The position numbers and the translations under genes were made by a program. Source: Actinomyces bowdenii (GTDB lineage Bacteria > Actinomycetota > Actinomycetes > Actinomycetales > Actinomycetaceae). Taken from it: 50,006 nucleotides of DNA. The stretch lies in NCBI RefSeq assembly GCF_017592395.1, contig NZ_JAGFOU010000026.1, positions 1 through 50,006 on the forward strand. Reading direction: 5' to 3'. The notes under the pieces were generated by a model. That model had not been told where the DNA came from. It saw nothing but the letters and a program-made list of their open reading frames with translations, and made no database searches. Shown piece after piece: positions 31,393-41,056 of the stretch (position 1 is its first letter; every line of letters starts with the position of its first letter).

Positions 31393-33891
31393 ATGCACGA
31401 CCACGCTCCCGACGTCAGCCCCGCTCCCGCCCCCGCTGCGGGGGCAGCACCCGATGCCGGCCCCGGGCCGGCCGCAGGGGATCGCTCCGGGGGCGGGCCC
31501 CTGCCTGCGGTGCCGGCCTGGCTCGATGAGGTCGAGGGGGAGCGCGCCCTGGCGTGGGTGGAGCGGCGCAATGAGGAGACGCGGGCCGCCTACGCCTGCG
31601 ATCCCGGCTTCACCGCTGTGGCGGGGTCCATCGAGTCGATCCTGGACTCCCCCGATCGCATCCCCATGGTCGCCGAGCGGGCCGGCATGCTCTACAACTT
31701 CTGGACTGATGCGGAGCATCCGCGCGGGCTGTGGCGGCGCACCACCTGGCTGGACTACGCCGGCAGCGCCCCCGCAGGATCCGCGGGATCGGCGCAGGAC
31801 CCCGACCTCCAGGAGCCGGACTGGGAGGTGCTCCTGGACCTCGATGCGCTGGGGCGCGAGGAGGGCCGCACCTGGGTGTGGCACGGCGCGCAGGTCCTGG
31901 ACACCGGCCCCCGGGCGGGGCGGCGGGCGCTGGTGACCCTCTCGGAGGGGGGCTCGGACGCGGACACCACGCGGGAGTTCGACCTGGATCGGCGTCGCTT
32001 CATCCCCGTCCAGGAGGGCGGATTCCTCCGCCCGGCCTCCAAGGGCTCGATGAGCTGGGCCGATGAGGAGGGGGAGTCGGTCCTGCTGGTCACCGACCTG
32101 GGCGAGGGCTCCCTGACCCGCTCGGGCTATCCGCGCCAGGTCCGCCGCATGCGCCGCGGGCAGCGCCCGGAGCAGGCCGAGGTCCTGGGCACCGCGGCCA
32201 CCGGCGCGGTGCTGGCCTTCGCCTCCTACGACCGCTGGGGCCGCACCTGGTTGGAGACGGCCCCCGACTTCTACTCCACCCGCATCTGGCTGGTCGACGA
32301 CGGCACCGGTGACGGGCAGGGCGGAGCGCCGCAGGGCGGAGGGGGCGGAGGCGGCGATGGCGCCCGGGGAGGCGCCCCGCGGGCGGGGGCCGCCGCCCCG
32401 GGGGGTCTGGGCAGTGAGGAGGAGAGCGTGCCCCGCGGGGTGCGCCTGGAGGTGCCCGAGTCCGCACAGGTGGGGATGAGCCGGGACTGGCTGACCATCG
32501 AGCTGCGCGAGCCCTGGCGGGTCGGGGGCCGCACCTACGCCCAGGGCAGCCTCCTGGCCGCACCGCTCCAGGACTTCCTCCAGGGCGGCCGCAGCCTGAC
32601 CGCCCTGTTCGAGCCCACGTCGAGCACCTCCCTGGCCAGCGCCTCCTGGAGCCGCAGCCACCTGATCCTCACGGTGCTCGACGACGTCGTCCCCCGACTG
32701 GAGATCCTCACCCCACCGCCGATCGGCTCCGGCCACCGGCCCTGGGGGCGCCACGAGCTGGACCCGGCGGTGCTGGGCGAGGTGCCGCACTCCCCCGCCT
32801 CGGGCTCCGCACCGCTGCGGCCGGGGCGGGCCCTGGTGGCGCTCTCGGCAAGCCCGGTCAATGCGCGCCGCGGCGACGAGCTGTGGCTGAGCCTGTCGGG
32901 ATGGACCACCCCGGCCACCCTGGCCGTGGCCTGCATCGGCGGCTCGGGCCGGGTCGAGGGGTGCGCGGTGCTGCGCCGGGCGCCTGCGCGCTTCGACGCC
33001 GAGGGCGTGGAGGTCAGCCAGCATGCGGCCATCAGCCGGGACGGGACGCGGGTCCCCTATTTCCAGGTGGGCAGGCCCGCGCCGGAGGGCGCTCCCGCTC
33101 CGACGATCCTCTACGGCTACGGGGGCTTCGAGCACTCGCTCCTGCCGCACTACCAGCCGGTGATGGGCAAGGCGTGGCTGGAGCGGGGCGGGGTGTACGC
33201 GGTGGCCAATATCAGGGGCGGCGGGGAGTACGGGCCCGCCTGGCACCAGGCGGCCCTCCAGGAGCGCAGGCCGCGCGCCTACGAGGACTTCGCGGCGGTG
33301 GCCCGCAGCCTGAGCGAGCGCGGGGTGACCTCCCCCGAGCGCCTGGCGGTGCACGGCGGCTCCAACGGCGGCCTGCTGGCCGGGGTGATGCTCACCCGCC
33401 ACCCCGGGCTCATCGGGGCGGTCGTCTGCGAGGTCCCGCTGCTGGACATGAGCCGCTACCACCGGCTCCTGGCCGGGCACTCGTGGATGGCGGAGTACGG
33501 GGACCCCGATGACCCGGCCCAATGGGAGTTCATCCGGGGCTTCTCCCCCTTCCACCTGCTGCGCGCGGGGCGGCGCTACCCGCCGCTGCTGCTGGTGACC
33601 TCCACGCGCGATGACCGGGTGCACCCGGCCCATGCCCGCACCATGGCCCACCGGATGCTCCAGCTGGGACAGGAGGTCACCTACTTCGAGAACTCCGAGG
33701 GCGGGCACGGGGCGGCCTCGACCAATGCGCAGCGGGCCTTCATGAGCGCCCTGACCTACGAATTCTGCTGGCGCGCCCTGGGGACCGCTCCCCGCGGCTC
33801 AGGCCCGGGGGCGGCGCATGCGCGAGATCCCCACCACGGTGACGGCCAGGCCCGCGATGCCGCACAGGAAGGCGCCCACGACCATGAGTGA
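31393..33891 (+). CDS. prolyl oligopeptidase family (S9) serine peptidase
   Basis: The 832-residue cytoplasmic peptidase has an N-terminal beta-propeller region (about 50-540) and a C-terminal alpha/beta-hydrolase domain. The latter contains TILYGYGGFEHS, VYAVANIRGGGEYGPAWHQA, the nucleophile Ser657 in VHGGSNGGLLAGVM, Asp in TRDDRVHPAHA (740-741) and His772 in EGGHGAAST. It should cut short peptides, probably after Pro. A Gly-rich insert (about 305-340) is unusual. Its last ~30 codons overlap the convergent gene on the other strand, and this tail (after EFCWRALG) looks non-homologous. Confidence 0.9.
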   Translation: MHDHAPDVSPAPAPAAGAAPDAGPGPAAGDRSGGGPLPAVPAWLDEVEGERALAWVERRNEETRAAYACDPGFTAVAGSIESILDSPDRIPMVAERAGMLYNFWTDAEHPRGLWRRTTWLDYAGSAPAGSAGSAQDPDLQEPDWEVLLDLDALGREEGRTWVWHGAQVLDTGPRAGRRALVTLSEGGSDADTTREFDLDRRRFIPVQEGGFLRPASKGSMSWADEEGESVLLVTDLGEGSLTRSGYPRQVRRMRRGQRPEQAEVLGTAATGAVLAFASYDRWGRTWLETAPDFYSTRIWLVDDGTGDGQGGAPQGGGGGGGDGARGGAPRAGAAAPGGLGSEEESVPRGVRLEVPESAQVGMSRDWLTIELREPWRVGGRTYAQGSLLAAPLQDFLQGGRSLTALFEPTSSTSLASASWSRSHLILTVLDDVVPRLEILTPPPIGSGHRPWGRHELDPAVLGEVPHSPASGSAPLRPGRALVALSASPVNARRGDELWLSLSGWTTPATLAVACIGGSGRVEGCAVLRRAPARFDAEGVEVSQHAAISRDGTRVPYFQVGRPAPEGAPAPTILYGYGGFEHSLLPHYQPVMGKAWLERGGVYAVANIRGGGEYGPAWHQAALQERRPRAYEDFAAVARSLSERGVTSPERLAVHGGSNGGLLAGVMLTRHPGLIGAVVCEVPLLDMSRYHRLLAGHSWMAEYGDPDDPAQWEFIRGFSPFHLLRAGRRYPPLLLVTSTRDDRVHPAHARTMAHRMLQLGQEVTYFENSEGGHGAASTNAQRAFMSALTYEFCWRALGTAPRGSGPGAAHARDPHHGDGQARDAAQEGAHDHE

Positions 33892-34536
33892 GGCGGTCAT
33901 GAGCCGACTGGGGCGCATGGGCGGGCCGACGATCAAGCCCTCGGTTCCATTGGGGCAGCTGATGGTGTAGCTGCCCGCCCTGGAGGCGGTGAAGGAGGCG
34001 TAGGGGAGCGACTCGTGCCCCGCGTCCTTGAGCACCGCCGCGCCCTCGGGGCTGGTGATGGTGCAGTCGATGGTGGGCTGCCCCGAGCCGGAGTAGAGCA
34101 TGGCGTGCGCGCCCTGGTCGAGGTAGACGGCGCCGGAGTCGCCCACGACCGCGGAGCGGGTGCCCGACCAGTCCACGGACACGTTGATGGCTCCGACGAT
34201 GAGCAGGGCGGGCACCAGGAGCATGAGGACCAGGCCCACCACCAGGATGCGCCACCTCCGGGCGGGAGGGGCCGCCGCCCGCCCGGAGGTGGCCGACCGC
34301 CCCCGGCGGCGTCGTCTCCGGGCGGAGGGATCGCTCCACCGCTCCAGGCTCACCCCTCCCTCGGGGGCCTTCCAGCCACTGCTGGGGCCCTCCGGCAGAT
34401 CGATGGCCGGACGCGGGGCAGGAGATGGGGGCACCGGGTCGAGCCCCTGCTCGGCGCGCACGGCGGCGAGCTCCTCGGGACTCACGCGCTGGCCGTAGCG
34501 GGGCTGGCCGTCAGTCTCATAGAGGCTCGCCATCAT
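33799..34536 (-). CDS. two-TM membrane protein of unknown function
   Basis: The 245-residue protein has a Pro/Arg-rich cytoplasmic N-terminus (1-92), TM1 WRILVVGLVLMLLVPALLIV (about 93-115), and an outside domain with a Cys pair (TIDCTITSPEGAAV and YTISCPNGTEG). TM2 is LMTASLMVVGAFLCGIAGLA, followed by a short basic tail. The start may be this ATG or the next (34533). It overlaps the 3' end of the S9 gene by 93 bases, tail to tail. It heads a run of three small membrane protein genes with Pro-rich N-termini. Confidence 0.75.
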   Translation of the reverse strand: MMASLYETDGQPRYGQRVSPEELAAVRAEQGLDPVPPSPAPRPAIDLPEGPSSGWKAPEGGVSLERWSDPSARRRRRRGRSATSGRAAAPPARRWRILVVGLVLMLLVPALLIVGAINVSVDWSGTRSAVVGDSGAVYLDQGAHAMLYSGSGQPTIDCTITSPEGAAVLKDAGHESLPYASFTASRAGSYTISCPNGTEGLIVGPPMRPSRLMTASLMVVGAFLCGIAGLAVTVVGISRMRRPRA

Positions 34537-34577
34537 GGGGTCCTGTGGTGGTGATCTCAGGCCGTCGGGGTGAGGGC

Positions 34578-35042
34578 TCAGCCCTGGGTGCGCTTGGCCG
34601 AGTTGGCCACCAGCTCGATGAAGAGCCGGACCAGGCCGATCTGCAGCACAGCCCAGGGGGCATTGACCAGGAGGCTGACGAGGAACTCGCCGAAGGCGAA
34701 GGACCTGCTGCCCGTCTCCACGTTGTACTCCCCGCCGATGTCACCAGAGGTGTAGGCGGCGTAGAGCCAGTTGAGGATGAAGGCGACAGTGGCGACGATG
34801 AGGATGATCTTGCCGAACCTCTCCACGAATCCCTTGGAGGTGTCGAACAGGTTGCCGACGAAGGAGTCGCCTGCCGGGGCCTGCGGCGGATAGGGCTGCC
34901 CGGGGGCGGGGCCTCCCATGGGCGCGCCCGGGACCTGCTGGCCCGGCATCTGGGGCGGGTAGGGCTGGCCGGGGATCGGCGCGGAGGGCGCCGAGGGCTG
35001 CTGGGGGTAGTAGGGCTGGCCGGGAGTCTGGGGCTGTGTCAT
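34578..35042 (-). CDS. DUF4282 membrane protein
   Basis: The 154-residue protein has a Pro/Gln/Tyr-rich N-terminus (1-60). Two hydrophobic helices surround a short outside loop: ILIVATVAFILNWLYAAY and SLLVNAPWAVLQIGLVRLFI. The FERFGKIILI entry and the RLFIELV exit are typical of DUF4282. The role is unknown. The next gene upstream on this strand encodes a paralogue. Confidence 0.8.
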   Translation of the reverse strand: MTQPQTPGQPYYPQQPSAPSAPIPGQPYPPQMPGQQVPGAPMGGPAPGQPYPPQAPAGDSFVGNLFDTSKGFVERFGKIILIVATVAFILNWLYAAYTSGDIGGEYNVETGSRSFAFGEFLVSLLVNAPWAVLQIGLVRLFIELVANSAKRTQG

Positions 35043-35221
35043 CAGGATGTCTCTTCCGTCAGGGTCCGGGACGCCGGAAGACTACAGGGCCGGTCTCACC
35101 GATGTCATGGACCCGTCCTATGAGCGAGAAGTCCCACAGGCAGTTCCCGAGGCGCTCCCCGTGCCGCCCGTGCCCGGCGCCGAGGGGCTCAGGGGAGGCC
35201 TCAGGCGCCATCCAGCGGAGG

Positions 35222-35704
35222 TCAGCGGCGCTCGGCGAGCGCGCGGGTGTTCATCTCGGTGCGGATGATCGCGACCACGAACTCCAGGAGCATCCGCCCG
35301 GCGATCGCGTGGAGCAGGGCGGGGATGAGGCCGAAGATGAGGGCCACGATGAAGGCGGCCCCGTCGATCTCGCCGCGGTGGGTGGTGGAGCCAGACACGC
35401 TTCCGAGGCCGTAGGCGGTGAGGAGCCAGGTCAGGACCACACCGATGAGCCAGAGGATGTAGATGACCTTGGCCCAGGTGATGGTGATGTACTTGGTGAA
35501 GCTCATGTCGAACAGGGCGCCGAAGAATCCCCCCGAGGCCGTGCCGGGCGCCTGCCCCACCGTCTGGCCGGGGTGGGGCTCGGCGGTATGGGCCAGGTCG
35601 GGCAGGGGCGCGTAGAGAGCGGTGCCCGGGGTGTAGGCCTGCGCCGGCGGAGCGGGCGGGGGCGGCGGCACCCGGCTCGGATCAGGGTTCATCGGCTGGG
35701 GCAT
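35222..35704 (-). CDS. DUF4282 membrane protein, paralogue
   Basis: The 160-residue protein has a Pro-rich N-terminus (1-60), then FDMSFTKYITITWAKVIYIL, VLTWLLTAYGLG, and a second helix pair ending RMLLEFVVAIIRTEMNT. ATG at 35704 has GAGGAG seven bases upstream, and the ATG just before it (35707) is too close. It is a tandem duplicate of the 34578 gene. Confidence 0.8.
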   Translation of the reverse strand: MPQPMNPDPSRVPPPPPAPPAQAYTPGTALYAPLPDLAHTAEPHPGQTVGQAPGTASGGFFGALFDMSFTKYITITWAKVIYILWLIGVVLTWLLTAYGLGSVSGSTTHRGEIDGAAFIVALIFGLIPALLHAIAGRMLLEFVVAIIRTEMNTRALAERR

Positions 35705-35897
35705 CATCAGACTCCTCATCAATGGGGGACGGCCGCAGCCTACTGGCACCCGCAGGCGCCATGGCCGCTGCCGGGGCTCACGAGCGGTTGCGGCACCGGG
35801 AGAGCGGTCCGTGGCCTCCCAGTGCCTCACCGGAGGCCCTCGCACGGGCCCGGCATGATCGCGCCCCGCCCTGATCCACGCCTCCTCGCACCGACGC

Positions 35898-37181
35898 CTA
35901 TGCCGCGGGCTCGCTCTGCAAGGGCATCGGGGGCGGGGCCGGGATGCGCCGCCGCCTGGCGCTGCGGGCCACAGCGGTGCGCAGGAGCGTCTCGAAGGGG
36001 CCGGGGCGGCCGCGCCGCTCCAGGGCCGCGCACAGCACGACGGTGATCAGCCACACCCCCACCGCGATGACGGCGGCCACCGCATCGCCCGGGCGCAGCT
36101 CGGTGCCCAGCAGCCAGGGGATGACGGCGAAGATGAGGCCGAACAGGATCGTCTGGGACAGGTAGGCCGTCATGGACCGCCGACCCACCGCCGAGGCCAC
36201 CCACCGCAGGCCAGTCAGATCGCCGCCCGGCCGCGGGCCACCGGCGTACAGCGCCAGGAGCGCCAACCAGCCGCAGGCGCCCAGGGGGCCGGTGAGCTCG
36301 GCGGCCATGACATCCGTGACAGCCGGCTGGGCCCAGCCCCCGTAGGCCAGCCCCGCGTGCAGCCCGCCCGCCGCCCCCAGGGCAAGCCCGCCCGCGCCCA
36401 CGCCCACCAGGAGGCGGCGATGGCGCTCGGGGTGGGAGAGCAGATCGGTGTCGGCCAGGCGCGCACCGATGAGCATCGCCGGGATCGCCATGCTGGAGGT
36501 CAGGACGATGAGGGTGACGAAGATCCAGACGAGGTGGTTGTGGAGCATCCAGGGAAGGCTCCCGCCACCGGTCATCTGCTCGGTGTACTGCCCCTGGTGC
36601 CGGCCCTGGAAGTGGGTGGACATGACCACCCACAGCAGGACGGCGAGGCCGGCGGCGATGGCGCACTTGCGGTGCTTGCGGGCCAGCCAGCCGGCGAAGA
36701 GCACGGCCATGAGCCCGTAGGTGCCGATGATGTCCCCGTAGAAGAACACGCCGTGCACCGCGCCGAACAGCACCATCCACCATCCCCGGCGGCGCACCAG
36801 GCGACGGGCGTCAATAGTGGCCTGCTCCCGGGCCCAGGCCCGCAGCTCGGGGGTCGCCCGCTCCGGGCCGCCCCCGGTGACCGACTCCAGGTAGGCCCGC
36901 TCCCCCGAGGCCACACGCCGGTTGATCATGGTCACCAGCCCGAAGCCGAAGAGCATCGCGAACAGCGGGTAGGCCCGGCGGTCCACCAGCATGGTGCGGA
37001 TGAGCACCCACACCGAGTCGGCGTCGGACATCCGCGCATGATCCGGGAGCACACCCCCCGCCAGCGAGGTGTCAATCCAGACGGGCACATTGGCCAGGGC
37101 GATGAGCAGCAGCATGAAGCCACGGGCGACATCGGGAGCGGGGAACCGAGCTCCACGGGTGAAGGAGGTCACGAGGCGCAT
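35898..37181 (-). CDS. DUF418 polytopic membrane protein, copy 1
   Basis: The 427-residue protein begins MRLVTSFTRGARFPAPDVARG and has about ten membrane segments. LLLIALANVPVWI, YPLFAMLFGFGLVTMINRR and GWWMVLFGAVHGVFFYGDII are diagnostic of DUF418, and the C-terminal SMTAYLSQTILFGLIFAVIP is the domain's core. The function is unknown. TACAAT six bases upstream of the ATG (minus strand) sets the start. Parts of it are almost identical to the next gene. Confidence 0.88.
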   Translation of the reverse strand: MRLVTSFTRGARFPAPDVARGFMLLLIALANVPVWIDTSLAGGVLPDHARMSDADSVWVLIRTMLVDRRAYPLFAMLFGFGLVTMINRRVASGERAYLESVTGGGPERATPELRAWAREQATIDARRLVRRRGWWMVLFGAVHGVFFYGDIIGTYGLMAVLFAGWLARKHRKCAIAAGLAVLLWVVMSTHFQGRHQGQYTEQMTGGGSLPWMLHNHLVWIFVTLIVLTSSMAIPAMLIGARLADTDLLSHPERHRRLLVGVGAGGLALGAAGGLHAGLAYGGWAQPAVTDVMAAELTGPLGACGWLALLALYAGGPRPGGDLTGLRWVASAVGRRSMTAYLSQTILFGLIFAVIPWLLGTELRPGDAVAAVIAVGVWLITVVLCAALERRGRPGPFETLLRTAVARSARRRRIPAPPPMPLQSEPAA

Positions 37182-37187
37182 CACCCC

Positions 37188-37193
37188 ATTGTA
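37188..37193 (-). promoter_or_regulatory. -10 box, leaderless start at 37181
   Basis: TACAAT on the minus strand, six bases before the ATG. Confidence 0.65.
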
Positions 37194-37336
37194 TGGAGCG
37201 CACCACACTCTGGGTGTCGTCTGAATGGCTGACACCGTTCGGCCACCGCGGGCGCTATCGCCACGGCAACGGCCCAGCCCTGCGGGCCCGGCGCACAGTG
37301 CTGACGCGGGCCCGGGAGGACGGTCCGTGCCGACGC

Positions 37337-38647
37337 TTATGCCGCGGGCTCGCTCTGCAAGGGCATCGGGGGCGGGGCCGGGATGCGCCGCCGCCTGGCG
37401 CTGCGGGCCACAGCGGTGCGCAGGAGCGTCTCGAAGGGACCGGGGCGGCCGCGCCGCTCCAGGGCAGCGCACATCACGACGGTGATCAGCCACACCCCCA
37501 CCGCGATGACGGCGGCCGCAGCCTGCCCCACCTCGATCCCGCGCCCCAGGATCCAGGGGGTGACGGCGAAGATGAGGCCGAACAGGATCGTCTGGGACAG
37601 GTAGGCCGTCATCGAGCGCCGCCCCACCGCCGAGGCGAGGCGGCGCAGGCCGTGCAGCTCGCCGCCCGGCCGCGGGCCACCGGCGTACAGCGCCAGCAGG
37701 GCCAGCCAGCCGCAGGCGCCCAGCAGCCCCGCCCACTCCGAGACCATGAGGTCGGTGGGGAGCAGATCCGTCCAGCCCGCAAATGCCAAGCCGCTGTGAA
37801 GACCCCCCAGGGCCCCCAGCCCCAGGCCGCCCACGGCCACGCCCACCAGGAGGCGGCGGTGGCGCTCGGGGTGGGAGAGCAAGTCGGTGTCGGCCAGGCG
37901 CGCGCCGATGAAGACCGCGGGGATCACCATGGACAGGAAAGCGGTCCCAGGGGTGCCCATGATCCACTGCCCGGGGTTCCTCAGGAACCAGGGCAGGCCC
38001 GACCCCCCGGTGGGGTCGCCAGTGCCCGCCACACCCATGCCCTGCACCGCCCCCGAGGTCACGACCCAGCCCATGCCCAGCATGACCAGCCCCGCCATCA
38101 CGGTGATGAGCACACTGACGGCGATGGCGCGCTTGCGGTGCTTGCGGGCCAGCCAGCCGGCGAAGACGACGGCGACGAGCCCGTAGGTGCCGATGATGTC
38201 CCCGTAGAAGAACACGCCGTGCACCGCGCCGAACAGCACCATCCACCATCCCCGGCGGCGCACCAGGCGACGGGCGTCAATAGTGGCCTGCTCCCGGGCC
38301 CAGGCCCGCTGGGCGGCGGTGGCGCGCTCCACCTGGCCGCCGGTGATCGACTCCAGGTAGGCGCGCGTCCCGGAGGCCAGGCGCCGGTTGATCATGGTCA
38401 CCAGCCCGAAGCCGAAGAGCAGGGCGAAGAGCGGGTAGGCCCGGTGGTCCACCAGCATGGCGCGGATGAGCACCCATCCGCGATCCGCCGTGGACAGTCC
38501 CTCGGCTGCGCCGGCATGAAAGGGGCCGACGGTGCTGCTGGTCCAGACGGGCACATTGGCCACGGCGATGAGCAGGAGCATGAGACCGCGGGCGACATCG
38601 GGAGCGGGGAACCGCTCACCGCGGGTGAAGGATGTGATGAAGCGCAT
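37337..38647 (-). CDS. DUF418 polytopic membrane protein, copy 2
   Basis: The 436-residue paralogue of the previous gene begins MRFITSFTRGERFPAPDVARG. It has the same DUF418 signatures, with a diverged middle portion (about 170-290). The first and last thirds share near-identical DNA blocks with copy 1, suggesting gene conversion. TACGCT six bases upstream sets the start at 38647, not the longer frame at 38782, which would run through the 27-bp hairpin. Confidence 0.88.
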   Translation of the reverse strand: MRFITSFTRGERFPAPDVARGLMLLLIAVANVPVWTSSTVGPFHAGAAEGLSTADRGWVLIRAMLVDHRAYPLFALLFGFGLVTMINRRLASGTRAYLESITGGQVERATAAQRAWAREQATIDARRLVRRRGWWMVLFGAVHGVFFYGDIIGTYGLVAVVFAGWLARKHRKRAIAVSVLITVMAGLVMLGMGWVVTSGAVQGMGVAGTGDPTGGSGLPWFLRNPGQWIMGTPGTAFLSMVIPAVFIGARLADTDLLSHPERHRRLLVGVAVGGLGLGALGGLHSGLAFAGWTDLLPTDLMVSEWAGLLGACGWLALLALYAGGPRPGGELHGLRRLASAVGRRSMTAYLSQTILFGLIFAVTPWILGRGIEVGQAAAAVIAVGVWLITVVMCAALERRGRPGPFETLLRTAVARSARRRRIPAPPPMPLQSEPAA

Positions 38648-38653
38648 GGCGGG

Positions 38654-38659
38654 AGCGTA
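38654..38659 (-). promoter_or_regulatory. -10 box, leaderless start at 38647
   Basis: TACGCT on the minus strand, six bases before the ATG. Confidence 0.6.
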
Positions 38660-38712
38660 TGGATTCGCGCAGTGGCGCACTTCCTCCCGGGGAATGAGGC
38701 CGGTCCCGCACG

Positions 38713-38777
38713 ATCTCGTACCCTCGACGCCGATCTCGTAGGTCTCAGTGACGAGATCGGCGTCGAGGGTACGAGAT
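38713..38777. repeat. perfect 27-bp inverted repeat (family C)
   Basis: Left arm 38713-38739 (ATCTCGTACCCTCGACGCCG...) is exactly inverted at 38751-38777 with an 11-base loop. It lies six bases past the hspR stop and could end the dnaK operon transcript. It has the same arm length and ACGCCGATCTC core as the 13532-13609 element. Confidence 0.9.
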
Positions 38778-38782
38778 GGCAC

Positions 38783-39196
38783 TCAGGGGCGCGGGCCGCG
38801 GGCGGGGCGCCCCAGCACCACCTGGACCTCGCCGTCGGCGGCGGCGGCGAAGATCCGCTGCACGGCGGCCTCGCGGGCCCGCAGCCCCGCATTGGCCGCC
38901 TCCAGCTCGGCCACGCGGGCCTCCAGGTCCAGGATGCGGCGGATGCCCTCCAGGTTGACGCCCTCCTGGCTCAGTGCCTGGATGCGGCGCAGGCGCTCGA
39001 CGTCCCGGTGGGAATAGCGCCGCCCCCGGCTGCGGGTGCGGGCCGGGCGCACCAGGCCCAGACGGTCGTACTGGCGCAGGGTCTGGGGATGCATCCCGGC
39101 GAGCTCGGCGGCCACGGAGACCACGTAGACCGCCCGCTCCCCGGCGTCCTCCGCCAGGAAGCCCAGGCCCTGACCGGCACGACGGCGCGCGCTCAT
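38783..39196 (-). CDS. hspR: heat-shock repressor HspR (MerR type)
   Basis: The 137-residue MerR-family repressor has a helix-turn-helix with [20 protein letters not shown] then [20 protein letters not shown], and [21 protein letters not shown] coiled coil ([19 protein letters not shown]) follows. It binds HAIR sites, normally with DnaK as co-repressor, and releases them on heat shock. It is the last gene of dnaK-grpE-dnaJ-hspR. Its ATG overlaps the dnaJ stop in an ATGA. Confidence 0.95.
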   Translation of the reverse strand: MSARRRAGQGLGFLAEDAGERAVYVVSVAAELAGMHPQTLRQYDRLGLVRPARTRSRGRRYSHRDVERLRRIQALSQEGVNLEGIRRILDLEARVAELEAANAGLRAREAAVQRIFAAAADGEVQVVLGRPARGPRP

Positions 39197-40227
39197 CTGC
39201 CGGCCTCCTCCATGAGCGAGGCGCGCGGGTCGTGCCCCATGGCCTCATCGAAGGCCTCCAGGGCCTCCCTGGCCGCCTTCGACAGCTTCCTGGGCACGGC
39301 CACCTGCACCGTGACCAGCAGGTCCCCGGTCTTCTTGGAGGTGGTCACGCCCTTGCCGCGAAGGCGCAGGACGGTGCCCGAGGGGGTTCCGGGCTTGATG
39401 CGCACCTTGGAGCTGCCCCCGTCGAGCAGGGGGACCTCGACGGTGGCGCCCAGGGCGGCCTCCTTGAGGGTCACGGGCAGGTCCATGCGCAGGTTGGCGC
39501 CGTCGGCGGGGTCGATGGAGTACACGGGGTGCTTGGCCACGGTGATGGTCACCACCATGTCCCCGTTCTCCCCGCCGTCCCTGCCGGGGCGGCCCTTGCC
39601 TCGCAGGCGGATCTTCTGACCCGAGTGGACCCCGGCGGGGATGCGCACGTTCATGGTGCGCCCATCGGCGGTCAGTTCCACGGTGGTGCCCGCCGCGGCG
39701 TCGCGCAGGTCGAGGGTGGCCGAGGTGACGACGTCGGGGCCCTTGACGGGCTGGGGCTGAGCGCCGAACCCGCCGAAGCCGAAGGGTCCGGGGCGCGCGC
39801 CGGAGCGGGTGGGGCTGGGGGTGCCGCCGAACATGCGCAGCAGGTCGTCGAGATCGGGCTCGCCCGCGCCCCCGGAGGTCTGGAAGCGGACCGATCCGCC
39901 CTGACCGCCGAACATGGAGGAGAACAGGTCCTCGAAGCCCGCGGCGCCCGCGCCGCCACCGGGGCCGCCGGCGGTGAAGCGGGGGCCGCCCCCGGCCATG
40001 GACCGGATGGCGTCGTACTGCTGACGCTCGGTCTGGTCGGACAGGACCGCGTAGGCCTCCCCGATCTCCTTGAACCTCTCGGCCGCGGCCTTGTCATCGG
40101 GGTTGCGGTCGGGGTGGTACTTCTTGGCCAGTGTGCGATACGCCTTCTTGATCGCGGCGGCGTCGGCGCTCTTGTCAACGCCGAGGACCGCGTAGAAGTC
40201 CTTGGTCATCCAGTCCTGGCTGGCCAT
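39193..40227 (-). CDS. dnaJ: DnaJ-type co-chaperone without zinc fingers
   Basis: The 344-residue co-chaperone has a J-domain (about 10-75) with [20 protein letters not shown] (HPD intact), then a Gly/Phe-rich linker. Two C-terminal substrate-binding beta domains follow (about 180-330), including [21 protein letters not shown] see no cysteine and no CXXCXGXG repeat, so it is a CbpA-like (type II) J-protein although it sits at the dnaJ1 position of the operon. It stimulates DnaK ATPase. Its ATG follows AAGGAGG. Confidence 0.93.
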   Translation of the reverse strand: MASQDWMTKDFYAVLGVDKSADAAAIKKAYRTLAKKYHPDRNPDDKAAAERFKEIGEAYAVLSDQTERQQYDAIRSMAGGGPRFTAGGPGGGAGAAGFEDLFSSMFGGQGGSVRFQTSGGAGEPDLDDLLRMFGGTPSPTRSGARPGPFGFGGFGAQPQPVKGPDVVTSATLDLRDAAAGTTVELTADGRTMNVRIPAGVHSGQKIRLRGKGRPGRDGGENGDMVVTITVAKHPVYSIDPADGANLRMDLPVTLKEAALGATVEVPLLDGGSSKVRIKPGTPSGTVLRLRGKGVTTSKKTGDLLVTVQVAVPRKLSKAAREALEAFDEAMGHDPRASLMEEAGR

Positions 40228-40360
40228 GTATCACCGCCTCCTTATCGTTGTGATCGTTGGTGTGTCCTTGGTGTGATGCTCATTGATGACGATTCACTCC
40301 GGTTGATGCCGGGGCGCGTCCCGGGGCCGGGCGCCGGACGCGGGGCCCCGGGATCGGCCG

Positions 40361-40398
40361 GGCCGGGGCGGTGCCGATGAGGGCGGGCCGCCCCGGCC
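40361..40398. terminator. GC hairpin between grpE and dnaJ
   Basis: GGCCGGGGCGG (40361-40371) pairs with CCGCCCCGGCC (40388-40398). It lies in the 184-base grpE-dnaJ gap and could reduce read-through or protect the dnaK-grpE end of the transcript. Confidence 0.5.
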
Positions 40399-40411
40399 CG
40401 GCGCCCCGGCC

Positions 40412-41056
40412 TCAGGCCGGGTTGGCCACCTGGACGCGGGCCGCGCGCACCACGCGCTCGCCGAGCCTGTACCCGGGCTGGAGGACCAGGGCGATGGTGG
40501 GCTCGCCGACCTCCTCCGACTCCGTGGCCATGAGGGCCTCGTGGATCGTGGGGTCGAAGGGCTCGCCCTCGGCCCCGAAGCGCTCCAGGGAGAACTTCTC
40601 GCTCAGGAGGGCCTCGAGCTTGCCGGCCGTGGTGGCGAAGGGCCCGGTGAGGTCGCCGTGCTGGCGGGCCAGCTCGATCTCGTCCAGGACCGGGATGAGG
40701 GCCTCGACGACGCCGGCGGCGCCGTCGGAGCGGTGCCCGGCCGCCGCCTCGCGGGAGCGGCGCACGAAGCCCTGGTACTCCTGCTGGAGGTTGTACAGGT
40801 CGGCGCGGGCGCGGGCCAGGTCGTCCTGGGCCTGGGCGGCCTGGGCCCTGGCCTGGGCCAGGGGGTCCTCCTCCGGGGAGGGAGCCCCCTGGCCCTCGGG
40901 GTCCGGGGCCTCGGGGCCCTGGGCCGCGGCCGAGCCCTCCCCCTGGGCCAGCTCCTCGCGGACCTCCGGCGGGACGTCGTCGAAGGCCGACTCGACGGCG
41001 GCCGCGAGCTCGGGGTCGACGCCCTCGTCGCCGGGGGCCTGTCCGGCGGCGCTCAC
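40412..41056 (-). CDS. grpE: nucleotide exchange factor GrpE
   Basis: The 214-residue protein has an acidic N-terminus, a long coiled coil ([20 protein letters not shown] then [20 protein letters not shown]) and the C-terminal beta domain ending in [20 protein letters not shown], the GrpE signature. It swaps ADP for ATP on DnaK. Its ATG overlaps the dnaK stop in an ATGA, implying coupled translation. Confidence 0.96.
   Translation of the reverse strand: MSAAGQAPGDEGVDPELAAAVESAFDDVPPEVREELAQGEGSAAAQGPEAPDPEGQGAPSPEEDPLAQARAQAAQAQDDLARARADLYNLQQEYQGFVRRSREAAAGHRSDGAAGVVEALIPVLDEIELARQHGDLTGPFATTAGKLEALLSEKFSLERFGAEGEPFDPTIHEALMATESEEVGEPTIALVLQPGYRLGERVVRAARVQVANPA

Noticed and set aside
37337..38782. 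Longer start for DUF418 copy 2
   Set aside because: It would read through the 27-bp hairpin and lacks similarity to copy 1; the start at 38647 matches copy 1 and has a -10 box.
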